This document shows, piece by piece, positions 7,801 through 16,124 of a stretch of 39,958 nucleotides of DNA. Position 1 is the stretch's first letter. Each line of letters opens with the position of its first letter. A program made the translations under genes and the position numbers. The notes under the pieces were generated by a model that had not been told where the DNA came from, made no database searches, and saw only the letters and a list, made by a program, of their open reading frames with translations. The stretch comes from Bacillota bacterium (GTDB lineage Bacteria; Bacillota; Clostridia; Lachnospirales; Lachnospiraceae): NCBI GenBank assembly GCA_023423045.1, contig JAFAGA010000097.1, forward strand, positions 1-39,958, written 5' to 3'.

Positions 7801-9330
7801 ATGATATATATGATGCTCATTATATTGTTTTTTTCTATTTCCATACTTTTTCGTAAATATACATGCCGCCATACTTGGTTTTTTGCCATGATGGGTATTA
7901 GTCTTGCACTTACTTTATGGGCTTCCGTACTATATATTGCGAAGCTGGGCAATTATCATTACACTACAAATCCTTTGTTTTTACCGGACTATGAGTTGTT
8001 TAAGTTTTTTACAAAGATACGGATTAGCTATTACACAATATTAAGGATTCGTAACATTGGTATTGCAACATATTTATTCATTTCGACGCTTTTCGCAGTG
8101 CAGTTTGCCTCCAATAACCGTTTTACCTTTCGGGGAAAAAACAAATTCTTTTTTTTGCTGTTATTTCCATTGTTCTACATTTGGTTTTATGATTCCAATA
8201 CCAGATACAGTCTCTATATTTTATATATGGAATCTAATAGGGCTTATGCCAATAGATTAGAAGCATTACTTATACTTATTGATCTTTTGAACTATATAGG
8301 AATTTTTGTGTATTTATTTGCACCTATTATACGGCTGGTACGAATGTTTTTTAATACAACCTTGGAAATTAAAAAAAGACAAATATTCTCCATGATTATT
8401 TGCATTTCTATATTAAATATGTTTTTTTGGGGATTTACTATTTTAGGACCATTTAAACAAATATATGCTTTAAACTTTCCGCAAATATTATTATCTTTCC
8501 CTAAGAGCTTTGAAGTAAATATTGTAATGTCAGAGGTTATCCCGATTATTATGCTTCTGATAATGCAGGCAATGTTAGTTATATTATTAAAATTTAATGG
8601 ATTGGATAGCGTGGATTTTTTTCGGGAAGCTAAAATAAAGCGTAATGTTAAGGGATTAAATAGCCTGAACCAGAACTTAAGAAGTGTTTTCCACTCCTTT
8701 AAGAATACCTTATTTACTATTCAGATTCTGGCTGAGCAAGCACAAAATAATACTGAATTAGAAGCAAGTCAAAATGCAATTCAACGCATAAGTACAATAA
8801 CAGCAGATTCAATGGATAGCATAATTCATCTGTCCGATAGCTTTCGCGAAATACATTTAAAAACTTATAAATCCAGTATGGTTAAAGTCTTGGAGGAGGC
8901 AATTGAGCGTGTTAAGTTTCCGGAGAATATTCGATTAATTCGGGAATTCAGAGAGCCTAAAGTTGAATCTGTTGTGGATTCGTATTATATCATAGATGTT
9001 CTGACTAATATATTACAAAATTCATGTGAAGCAATCAAAGCAGCTAAGCAAAAAGAGGGAATTATAAAAATAGAGCTGTTTACAGAACATGAGTGGGTGG
9101 TTATGAAGATAACAGATAATGGAACGGGAATTACGAAAAAGGAACAAGAAAAGATTTTTAATCCATTTTATACTACAAAGCCCGGAAAGGATAACTGGGG
9201 AATTGGATTATCTTATGCATTTCGAATTATTAAGGCTCATTTAGGCTTTATAACCATGAGTAGCAAAAAAGACGAATATACAACATTTCAAATATTATTG
9301 TACAGGGCAGAGGAGCAGGAAAATGGATGA
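7801..9330 (+). CDS. Seven-TM membrane sensor histidine kinase
   Basis: The first 265 residues hold about seven hydrophobic segments (near 1-17, 25-49, 86-103, 117-131, 153-180, 195-217, 239-265) with little extracellular loop, so the signal is probably sensed in or at the membrane. A linker leads to the phospho-acceptor region FHSFKNTL with H298. The ATPase domain has an N-box (NILQNSCEAI, near 404), DNGTGI (near 440) and a GIGLSYAFRII lid region (near 467). The HxxKN form of the H-box resembles AgrC/LytS-like kinases more than EnvZ-like ones. GGGGGA lies 6 bases before ATG 7801. It overlaps its response regulator by 8 bases and follows the glycosidase by 32, so it very likely controls the adjoining sugar-uptake genes. 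Confidence 0.88.
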   Translation: MIYMMLIILFFSISILFRKYTCRHTWFFAMMGISLALTLWASVLYIAKLGNYHYTTNPLFLPDYELFKFFTKIRISYYTILRIRNIGIATYLFISTLFAVQFASNNRFTFRGKNKFFFLLLFPLFYIWFYDSNTRYSLYILYMESNRAYANRLEALLILIDLLNYIGIFVYLFAPIIRLVRMFFNTTLEIKKRQIFSMIICISILNMFFWGFTILGPFKQIYALNFPQILLSFPKSFEVNIVMSEVIPIIMLLIMQAMLVILLKFNGLDSVDFFREAKIKRNVKGLNSLNQNLRSVFHSFKNTLFTIQILAEQAQNNTELEASQNAIQRISTITADSMDSIIHLSDSFREIHLKTYKSSMVKVLEEAIERVKFPENIRLIREFREPKVESVVDSYYIIDVLTNILQNSCEAIKAAKQKEGIIKIELFTEHEWVVMKITDNGTGITKKEQEKIFNPFYTTKPGKDNWGIGLSYAFRIIKAHLGFITMSSKKDEYTTFQILLYRAEEQENG

Positions 9331-10018
9331 TGGAGCAGAAAAGATTAGAATCATAATAGCTGATGATGTTGAAGAAATTCGTAATTATTTTAAAATGATT
9401 TTGGACAGAGAGCCGGATATAGAAGTAATTGCAACAGCACAAAGCGGGGAAGAGGCAGTTGAGTTGTCATTAAGCTTAAAGCCAGATATTGTATTAATGG
9501 ATATTGAGATGGAAAGAATGAATGCAGGTATCATTGCATTGCAGGAAATTAAAGAAAAGGAAGCAGAAATAGCTGTAATAATACTGACAATTCACGAAAC
9601 GGACGATATGCTGTTTGAGGCTTACGGACAACAGGCAAGTGATTTTATTGTAAAAACCAGTTCTATTGTAGATGTGCTTACTTCCATCCGAAATGTATAT
9701 CGTAAGCAAATATTTCTGCGACCCGAATGGGCAGAAAAAATATTACAACAATTTTCTGTTATGTATTCAGGACAAAGCAGTATGATTTATGCAATAAACT
9801 TAGCTTCCAAGCTGACCAATGCTGAATTGGAAATATTACGTGCCATATATAACGGCGAGACCTATCGAAAGATTGCAAAAGAGCGATTTGTAGAGGAAGT
9901 TACCATTCGCACACAAGTAAATAAGATTCTTAAGAAGTTTGAGTGTTCAAGTATGAAAGAGCTGATAAAAAATTTAAAAAAGCTTCATTTTTTTGAAATT
10001 TATAACGAATATAATTAG
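9323..10018 (+). CDS. NarL/FixJ-type response regulator
   Basis: The 231-residue protein has a receiver domain with acidic pocket D14/D15, phospho-acceptor D60 (VLMDIEM), switch T89 and K111, and a C-terminal helix-turn-helix of the LuxR/NarL type (LTNAELEILRAIYNGETYRKIAKE region, then the recognition helix near TIRTQVNKILKKF). The 8-base overlap with the kinase shows they are partners. Regulators of this class bind inverted repeats; the palindrome at 10089-10104, just upstream of the importer promoter, is the natural candidate. A terminator follows its stop codon. Confidence 0.9.
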   Translation: MDDGAEKIRIIIADDVEEIRNYFKMILDREPDIEVIATAQSGEEAVELSLSLKPDIVLMDIEMERMNAGIIALQEIKEKEAEIAVIILTIHETDDMLFEAYGQQASDFIVKTSSIVDVLTSIRNVYRKQIFLRPEWAEKILQQFSVMYSGQSSMIYAINLASKLTNAELEILRAIYNGETYRKIAKERFVEEVTIRTQVNKILKKFECSSMKELIKNLKKLHFFEIYNEYN

Positions 10019-10024
10019 TGCTTA

Positions 10025-10065
10025 AAGAAGAAGTGTTGATGAAATATAAACATTTCTTCTTTTTT
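10025..10065 (+). terminator. Terminator after the response regulator
   Basis: AAGAAGAAGTGTT (10025-10037) pairs with AACATTTCTTCTT (10049-10061) with one G-U pair and runs straight into a T tract. It separates the glycosidase/sensor operon from the importer operon. Confidence 0.8.
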
Positions 10066-10088
10066 ATTATAAATGACTAAAAAAAGAT

Positions 10089-10104
10089 GTATAAATGTTT
10101 ATAC
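10089..10104. promoter_or_regulatory. Palindrome, candidate response-regulator site
   Basis: GTATAAA-TG-TTTATAC is a perfect 16-bp palindrome. Its right edge touches the poor -35 position (TTATTC) of the importer promoter, the place expected for an activator that substitutes for a weak -35. The adjacent NarL-type regulator is the likely ligand, by position only. Confidence 0.55.
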
Positions 10105-10133
10105 TTATTCAAACCTATTCGGAATGATATAAT
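10105..10133 (+). promoter_or_regulatory. Activator-dependent promoter of the sugar importer
   Basis: A perfect TATAAT (10128-10133) is preceded at 17 bp by TTATTC (10105-10110), a poor -35. Such promoters usually need an activator, and a perfect palindrome sits immediately upstream. Confidence 0.65.
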
Positions 10134-10190
10134 TCATTTACAACAAAAAAGAAACGTGTAATGCGTTACAAGGAGAAGGGAGAAAGGAAA

Positions 10191-11618
10191 TTGAAAAAAA
10201 ATTTATTATTGAAAAGATGGGCGTGTTTGGGCCTGAGTCTTTTACTTGCAACAGGAATGCTTACCGGATGTGGAAATTCATCAGAGAACAAAGATGCGGC
10301 TAATGAGACAAAAGGAGGACAGGCAGCTGAGAGCAAAGAAAAAGTTGAGACAATTACTGTCTGGACAAATGATGCCAGCAGTAAAGCGTTAATGACACAA
10401 ATGGTAGATGACTATAATAACACAACAGGAAAAGAAAAGGGCATCAATATTGACTATAAAGTATACGGTGCTGACTATGAGCAAATGGTTGATTTAGCTG
10501 TATCATCTGACCAGCAGCCGGAGCTTTTCAAAGCTCAGCTTGAAATATTAGACGGATATGTAAAAAAGGGTGCGGTATTGGCCCTGGAAGATATGCCGGG
10601 TGGAGCAGAATATCTGAAAAAGTATGAAGGAAAGCTAAAGCCGCTTCAAAATATTTATGGAGGTAAAACCTATGCGGTACCATATAATGTAAATACCATT
10701 GCTCTTGTATATAATAAAGATATGTTTAAGGCGGCTGGTATTGTAGATGAAAATGGAGAAGCAAAACCACCGGTGACATGGGATGAAGTTTTGGAAGATG
10801 CAAAAAAACTGACCAATCCGGCAAAGAAGGAATACGGTATTGCATTACCTTTAAAATGGGGCTCATATTTTGACTGGGAATTCCGTTTCCCGTTCTTTGG
10901 TGCAATGGGTGATGACATGTTTAGCAGTAAAGAGGGAAAATTCAAATTTTCTGATTACGCGCCTGCAATGGAATGGCTTTTAAAAATAAAAGAAGATGGC
11001 AGCTATTTTCCCGGAGCAGAAGGACTTGATAATGATACGGCCAGAGCGCAATTTTCTGAAGGACATATAGGAATGAAATTTGCCGCCAGCTGGGATGTAG
11101 GGGTATACAATGAGCAGTTTCCCGCTAAAATTGAATGGGGAGTAGCACCGATCCCAAAGATAAGTGAAGATAGTAAGAATTTACAGTTTGCTTTGGCTAC
11201 AACAAATTTTGCAATTGGTAAGACAGCAAGTGAGAAGGATCTGGAAAAGGTTATGGAAGTTTATAAATGGTTCCATGGAGATGAAGTACTTGCAAAGCTT
11301 TACTCAGAATCTAAGGTTATACCTTATGACTTTGCAATTGCAGAAGCTTCAGGAGCAAAACCGGAACAAAAGGGCTGGGAAGAATTTAGCGCCTTGCAGC
11401 AGCAAAGCAAGATAGTATCTATGGGGCCGACTGTAAAATTAGAGGGTAAGGATTACAGACAGATACTAAATCAAATATGGATAGGCGAAGTAAGTATTGA
11501 AGAGGGCTTGAAAGATTTAGATGAGCGTTATAATGAGGCCTTGGAAAAAGGAATTGCGGATGGAACAATCAATATTGATGATTATAAGGATTCAGAATTT
11601 GATCCTGCGAAACAGTAG
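10191..11618 (+). CDS. Sugar ABC importer, substrate-binding lipoprotein
   Basis: This is a 475-residue extracytoplasmic carbohydrate-binding protein of the family-1 solute-binding type. The TTG start at 10191 is preferred because it places a normal lipoprotein signal (KKNLLLKR, a hydrophobic core, then LTGC with lipidated C27) right at the N-terminus and has GGGAG about 8 bases upstream; ATG 10161 would add ten charged residues and lacks a ribosome site. After the acylated cysteine comes a Ser/Asn/Lys-rich linker, then the binding domain beginning ETITVWTNDASS. YNVNTIALVYNKDMFKAAGI is a family hallmark. It delivers ligand to the two permeases downstream; with the cytosolic GH140 enzyme, the ligand is probably a plant-derived oligosaccharide. 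Confidence 0.9.
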   Translation: MKKNLLLKRWACLGLSLLLATGMLTGCGNSSENKDAANETKGGQAAESKEKVETITVWTNDASSKALMTQMVDDYNNTTGKEKGINIDYKVYGADYEQMVDLAVSSDQQPELFKAQLEILDGYVKKGAVLALEDMPGGAEYLKKYEGKLKPLQNIYGGKTYAVPYNVNTIALVYNKDMFKAAGIVDENGEAKPPVTWDEVLEDAKKLTNPAKKEYGIALPLKWGSYFDWEFRFPFFGAMGDDMFSSKEGKFKFSDYAPAMEWLLKIKEDGSYFPGAEGLDNDTARAQFSEGHIGMKFAASWDVGVYNEQFPAKIEWGVAPIPKISEDSKNLQFALATTNFAIGKTASEKDLEKVMEVYKWFHGDEVLAKLYSESKVIPYDFAIAEASGAKPEQKGWEEFSALQQQSKIVSMGPTVKLEGKDYRQILNQIWIGEVSIEEGLKDLDERYNEALEKGIADGTINIDDYKDSEFDPAKQ

Positions 11619-11634
11619 ATTTAGTTAATATACA

Positions 11635-11667
11635 GGGACTGTTGTAGAAAGATTGTACAACAGTCCC
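11635..11667 (+). other. Intercistronic stem-loop between binding protein and permease genes
   Basis: GGGACTGTTGTA (11635-11646) pairs perfectly with TACAACAGTCCC (11656-11667) around a 9-base loop. No T run follows, so it is not a full terminator. Such stems between a binding-protein gene and its permease genes usually protect the upstream message and lower downstream expression. Confidence 0.7.
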
Positions 11668-11692
11668 CAAAATCAGAAGGGAAAAGGATATA

Positions 11693-12619
11693 ATGCAAAG
11701 GCAAAATGTAAGCAGACAGAAGCGTAGGTCTAGTCTTAGTAATGAAACCCAGGCATATTTGATGCTGTCAACTCAAATGATTGGGTTTATTTTATTCTCT
11801 GTTTATCCGATTCTATGGATTTTTAGATACGCATGGTACGATTATGACGGAGTGACTGCTGCAGTTAATGGTTTTGAAAATTTTATCCGCCTTTTTACAC
11901 GAGATCCATATTTTTGGAGATCTCTTGCGAACACATTTATTTTATCCTTTGGAAAATTGGCAATTGAAATACCATTGGCATTATCGCTGGCAGTCATATT
12001 AAATTCCAAATTAAAAGGGAAAGGTTTTTTTAGAACAATGTTTTATATGCCAAATGTAGTTAGTGTTGCTATTGTCGGCCTGATATTTTCCTTTATGTTT
12101 GATCCGTTTCAGGGAATTGTAAATAACATGATTTTTAAAATTGCTCCTACGGCTCAATCCATTAATTGGTTTGGAGGGAAATGGACTGCAATGATTGTCA
12201 TTGGAATTGCATCTATCTGGCAGAATTTTGGCGTTAATATGCTGTTTTTCTTATCAGGATTACAAAACATTCCCGGGGAATTGTACGAATGTGCTATGAT
12301 AGACGGTGCCGGAAAATTAAAACAGTTTACTGGTATAACTATTCCTATGCTGGCTCCCACAATGAAGATTATTGTTATGCTTGCCCTTATCGGAAGTTTA
12401 AAAGTGACGGATTTAGTTTTGGTACTTACCAATGGAGGACCCGCGGGGCAGACAGAGGTTGTTATGACTTATATATTTAAACATTTCTTTAATTATGGCG
12501 GAAGTACTGTCTCAGCACAAATAGGTTATGCCTCTGCAATGGGGATGGTAACTGCAATTATTCTGGCAATTGTCAGTTTTATTTATCTTCGGGTAACGAG
12601 ATCCAAAGATAAGACTTAA
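11693..12619 (+). CDS. Sugar ABC importer permease, MalF/UgpA type
   Basis: The 308-residue protein has six expected membrane segments and the EAA loop that contacts the ATPase (ELYECAMIDGAGKLKQFTGITIPML, near residues 196-220). The N-terminal 20 residues are basic and cytoplasmic (RQNVSRQKRRSS). An AAAAGGA ribosome site precedes ATG 11693. It pairs with the MalG-type subunit just downstream to form the channel for the binding protein encoded upstream. Confidence 0.93.
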   Translation: MQRQNVSRQKRRSSLSNETQAYLMLSTQMIGFILFSVYPILWIFRYAWYDYDGVTAAVNGFENFIRLFTRDPYFWRSLANTFILSFGKLAIEIPLALSLAVILNSKLKGKGFFRTMFYMPNVVSVAIVGLIFSFMFDPFQGIVNNMIFKIAPTAQSINWFGGKWTAMIVIGIASIWQNFGVNMLFFLSGLQNIPGELYECAMIDGAGKLKQFTGITIPMLAPTMKIIVMLALIGSLKVTDLVLVLTNGGPAGQTEVVMTYIFKHFFNYGGSTVSAQIGYASAMGMVTAIILAIVSFIYLRVTRSKDKT

Positions 12620-12629
12620 GGAGAAAATT

Positions 12630-13472
12630 GTGACTAGGAAAAAAATTATAGATATTATTGCATATGTAATATTGATAATCATATTAATTTTAACTGTTTT
12701 CCCGCTTCTCTATGTTATTTTGGCGTCTTTTAAAACAAATCAGGAAATATTAACCTCCGGTGCCAATATTTTTCCAACAAAGTTTCATTTTGTAAATTAC
12801 GTAGAAGCATGGAAGCTTGCTGATTTTGGACGTGGTACCTGGAATAGTATTTATATGACAGTGCTGATTGTTTTAGGTGTTATATTAACATCAACAACCA
12901 CAGGATATGTATTTGCCAGAGGCGATTTCCGCGGGAAAAAATTCTGGTATACCTGTTTTATGTCTACTATGTTTGTTTCGATGGGCAGTTTAATGCTGTA
13001 TCCACTATTGGATGTAGCTAAATTTTTGCATTTGAATGGTAGTTTATGGGGTGTTATCGTAATTCAGATCTTTGGCCTGAATGTTACAAATATATTTTTG
13101 GTTCAGGGATATATTGAAGCTGTTCCTAAGGAAATTGATGAGGCGGCAAAAATTGACGGATGCGGTTTCTTCCGTATTTATAGGAACATTATTTTCCCTT
13201 TATTAAAGCCAATCGTGGCAACGGTAGGGCTTATAACCTTCAGGTCGGCATGGAATGAATATTTAATGCCGCTTGTTTTTACATTAGGTGATCCCCAAAA
13301 GGCACCCCTGGTCGTTCAGGTGGTTTCCCTGAAAAGCGGAGGTGCAGCAGCTTCATCATGGAATCTAATGTTAGCAGGTACCGCTATTTCAATTATTCCT
13401 ATGTTGGTGGCCTTTGTTTTCTTAAATCGTTATTTTGTAGCCGGGCTTACCGCAGGTGCGGTGAAAGGGTGA
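12630..13472 (+). CDS. Sugar ABC importer permease, MalG/UgpE type
   Basis: The 280-residue protein has six membrane segments and the EAA loop KEIDEAAKIDGCGFFRIYRNIIFPLLKP (split about residues 168-195). The GTG start has AAGGAG 6 bases upstream, overlapping the stop codon of the previous gene, so translation of the two permeases is closely linked. No ATP-binding subunit follows: a terminator comes instead, so this importer must borrow a shared MsmX/MsiK-like ATPase encoded elsewhere, as is common for such importers in Firmicutes. Confidence 0.93.
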   Translation: MTRKKIIDIIAYVILIIILILTVFPLLYVILASFKTNQEILTSGANIFPTKFHFVNYVEAWKLADFGRGTWNSIYMTVLIVLGVILTSTTTGYVFARGDFRGKKFWYTCFMSTMFVSMGSLMLYPLLDVAKFLHLNGSLWGVIVIQIFGLNVTNIFLVQGYIEAVPKEIDEAAKIDGCGFFRIYRNIIFPLLKPIVATVGLITFRSAWNEYLMPLVFTLGDPQKAPLVVQVVSLKSGGAAASSWNLMLAGTAISIIPMLVAFVFLNRYFVAGLTAGAVKG

Positions 13473-13552
13473 AAACATTTTAACCGTTGCTGAATATGCG
13501 GCTTTAAGAAGTGGAAATTGTATCCGCAGAAAACAGAATAGAATTAGATTTG

Positions 13553-13593
13553 GGTGTATGGAATATGAGAGATCAATATCCATGCACCTTTTT
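13553..13593 (+). terminator. Terminator of the sugar importer operon
   Basis: GGTGTATGG (13553-13561) pairs with CCATGCACC (13580-13588) with one G-U pair, an inner ATAT/ATAT extension, and five T after the stem. Confidence 0.8.
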
Positions 13594-13654
13594 ATTTAAG
13601 AATAGCTGCGAGCACCGATAAATGTTAACTGTTTTTTAAAAAATAAAAAAGTCC

Positions 13655-13687
13655 TCGAAATTAATTTTTGTTCATGTTATAATGAAC
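13655..13687 (+). promoter_or_regulatory. Promoter with inverted repeat ahead of the cdaA gene run
   Basis: TATAAT lies at 13678-13683 with a poor -35 (TCGAAA, 13655-13660). The inverted repeat GTTCAT-N6-ATGAAC (13670-13687) straddles the -10 box and could be a repressor site. It stands about 90 bases ahead of the first gene of the cdaA run. Confidence 0.5.
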
Positions 13688-13772
13688 GTAGTGAGCGTGA
13701 AAGAGAATAGTGGAATCAATAAAAACAATCCATATACGGTAGGGATGGCAGGACCGGAAGGATGGAGGAAAT

Positions 13773-14174
13773 ATGTTAAATACAGATAAGATCAGACTTA
13801 TGACAAAGCTTGCCCTCTATGAGACCAAGGAGGGAAAAGAGGATATACGTCTTAGCAAATATTATAAAACAGATTATGTGAGATACCAGGTACTCAAATC
13901 AGTGCTGTGTGCGACTTTCGGTTATGCATTGATTTTGCTTCTGATTTTTATTTACAAAACAGAATATATTGTAAGTAACGCGGTGACCATGAACTATAAG
14001 GCGGTTGGGACTTATATTCTAGGCATTTATGTAATTATAGTTGCAATCTACGGTTTAGGTGCTTCGGTGGGGTATGCAATTAAATATGATTTATCGCGCA
14101 AAAAATTATCCCGCTATTATAAGCTTCTGAAGCGTTTGAACAAAATCTATAATGATGAGACGCCCGAGTCTTAA
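13773..14174 (+). CDS. Small membrane protein of unknown function
   Basis: I do not recognise this 133-residue protein. It has a charged cytoplasmic N-terminus (about 1-48), two hydrophobic segments (near 49-67 and 80-104) and a basic helical C-terminus (LSRKKLSRYYKLLKRLNKIY) with a polar tail. GGAGGAAAT precedes ATG 13773. It opens a co-directional run with a polytopic membrane protein and the c-di-AMP genes, gap 18 bases to the next gene, which suggests a membrane-associated role connected to that run, without saying which. Confidence 0.75.
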   Translation: MLNTDKIRLMTKLALYETKEGKEDIRLSKYYKTDYVRYQVLKSVLCATFGYALILLLIFIYKTEYIVSNAVTMNYKAVGTYILGIYVIIVAIYGLGASVGYAIKYDLSRKKLSRYYKLLKRLNKIYNDETPES

Positions 14175-14192
14175 GGTCTGGAGGAAATAAGC

Positions 14193-15200
14193 ATGATGCC
14201 ATTACTGGTATTTAGAGAACGTGTAAAGAATTTTTATCAAAGACATGATATATATATTAATCCGGCAGTAAAATTTATCTTTGCCCTGATCTCATTTATT
14301 GCAATCAACAATGAGGTAGGCTTTGATGCCAGGCTGAAATCCATTCCGGTGGTTCTTGGGCTGGCTTTGATCAGTGCCTTTACCCCTTCGGCAATTATGG
14401 TATTAATTGCAACGGTGATGATTGCCCTGCACGTATATTATGCCTCTCCCATATTGTCGATCCTGGTGATCATCCTCCTGATGATATTGTATTTTTTATT
14501 TGCCAGGTTTACACCGCGCTATGGTTATGCGGTATTGGCGGTACCGATTTTGTATTTTTTGAAGATACCCTATGTGATGCCCATCCTGCTGGGAATCGTC
14601 GCGACGCCTATCGCTATTGTTTCCACGGTATGCGGTGTGGCGGTGTATTATATTATCCAGCTTGTGAAGGCGGCAGTGAATGTGCAGGTGAATCCTTCGG
14701 TGGATGATGTGCTGAAGCTGTATACGGATGTGATTGACGGGTTGATGAATAACAAGCAGATGGTTATGTCCATTGTAATTTTTGCTTTAATTCTTCTGGT
14801 GGTATATTATGTAAGAAGGATGAGGTTTGATTATGCTTTTGAGATATCCATTGCAGCCGGTGTCCTGACCAGTATTCTTGGCTTTTTGGTCAGCGATATT
14901 ATTTTGGATAAGTCGGAGCAGATTTTAGCGATGATATTTGGCACGATTATATCAGGGGCTCTGGTATATATCGTTCATTTCTTTAAGCTCACCCTGGATT
15001 ATTCGGGGGTGGAGCATGCCCAGTTTGAAGATGATGTTTATTATTATTATGTGAAGGCGGTGCCCAAGGTTACGGTGACAACACCTCAGATGAAGGTAAA
15101 GCATATCAATGTTAAAAAGGTTTCCGCAGAGATGGAAAGGGCGGCACTTCGCAGACAGGATACGGAGGATGCGGATTATGATGAGGACGAAGAGGAATAG
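14193..15200 (+). CDS. Polytopic membrane protein of unknown function
   Basis: This 335-residue protein has about nine or ten hydrophobic segments between residues 20 and 275 and a soluble C-terminal tail that is basic, then strongly acidic (ending DYDEDEEE). I recognise no family motif. GGAGGAA lies upstream of the ATG-ATG pair at 14193/14196; the first is used. It sits 18 bases after the small membrane gene and 45 before cdaA. Position next to a membrane-bound c-di-AMP cyclase invites the guess that it is a partner or a transport-like protein, but nothing in the sequence proves that. Confidence 0.78.
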   Translation: MMPLLVFRERVKNFYQRHDIYINPAVKFIFALISFIAINNEVGFDARLKSIPVVLGLALISAFTPSAIMVLIATVMIALHVYYASPILSILVIILLMILYFLFARFTPRYGYAVLAVPILYFLKIPYVMPILLGIVATPIAIVSTVCGVAVYYIIQLVKAAVNVQVNPSVDDVLKLYTDVIDGLMNNKQMVMSIVIFALILLVVYYVRRMRFDYAFEISIAAGVLTSILGFLVSDIILDKSEQILAMIFGTIISGALVYIVHFFKLTLDYSGVEHAQFEDDVYYYYVKAVPKVTVTTPQMKVKHINVKKVSAEMERAALRRQDTEDADYDEDEEE

Positions 15201-15245
15201 CATATTCCGGTCAGTGAATAAAGTATTGCGGTAGGGGAGAAGGCT

Positions 15246-16124
15246 ATGGGATCAATCAGAAGCTTAATCAGAGATTACTCGGTGTGGATTTCAATTCCGA
15301 AGATCTATATAACGGATATTCTTGAGATTATCATACTGGCATTTCTGATTTATCATGTCGTAAAATGGGTCAAGAATACGAGAGCCTGGTCATTGGTAAA
15401 GGGCCTGGTTGTAATTGTGATTTTCTGGCTTGCGGCTGCAATATTTGATCTGAATGTAATTACCTGGATTATAAAGAACACCATTAATGTGGGAATTATA
15501 GCGATCGTAATTATTTTCCAGCCCGAGTTTCGTAAAGCGCTGGAGCAGCTGGGACAGAAGAATTTGGTCAGGTCTATTATAACCTTTGATGACAGCAGGG
15601 ACAGAAATGAGAAATTCTCGGATCATACCCTGAATGAGATTGTCCGGGCAACCTTTGAACTGGCCAGGACGAAAACCGGAGCATTGATTGTTATGGAAGG
15701 GGAGTCCCCGCTCCAGGATTTTGAAAGCACCGGAATTTATATAGACAGCTTGATCAGCAGCGAGCTGCTGATCAATATATTTGAACATAATACGCCGCTC
15801 CATGACGGAGCAGTGATTCTCCGGGGCGACCGGATCGCAGCAGCAACCTGCTATCTGCCGCTGTCGGATAACATGCAATTGAGTAAAGACCTGGGAACCA
15901 GGCATAGAGCGGGTATCGGTATCAGTGAGGTATCGGACAGCCTGACCATAATTGTATCGGAGGAAACGGGGAAGGTATCCATCGCCAGGGCAGGCAAGCT
16001 GATCCGTAATGTCGATGGTGATTATCTGAGAGCAAAGCTGATGGATATACAGCACAAATCGGTGGAGCCCAGGAAATTAAAATTATGGAAGGGAAGAATG
16101 AAGAATGAAAGAGAAGTTGACTAG
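15246..16124 (+). CDS. cdaA: Membrane diadenylate cyclase CdaA
   Basis: CdaA condenses two ATP into c-di-AMP, the messenger controlling potassium and osmotic balance. The 292-residue protein has three N-terminal membrane segments (about 24-40, 50-67, 74-91), a short coiled stretch, and the DAC domain with the catalytic LHDGAV motif (D187-G188-A189) and RHR (219-221), followed by GIGISEVSD and the IVSEETG strand. All key residues are present, so it should be active. GGGGAGAAGG precedes ATG 15246. It overlaps cdaR by 20 bases. The usual third partner glmM does not follow within this window. Confidence 0.95.
   Translation: MGSIRSLIRDYSVWISIPKIYITDILEIIILAFLIYHVVKWVKNTRAWSLVKGLVVIVIFWLAAAIFDLNVITWIIKNTINVGIIAIVIIFQPEFRKALEQLGQKNLVRSIITFDDSRDRNEKFSDHTLNEIVRATFELARTKTGALIVMEGESPLQDFESTGIYIDSLISSELLINIFEHNTPLHDGAVILRGDRIAAATCYLPLSDNMQLSKDLGTRHRAGIGISEVSDSLTIIVSEETGKVSIARAGKLIRNVDGDYLRAKLMDIQHKSVEPRKLKLWKGRMKNEREVD

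Noticed and set aside
15390..16055. 221-codon minus-strand frame opposite cdaA
   Set aside because: It lies wholly inside cdaA, whose DAC motifs are unambiguous.
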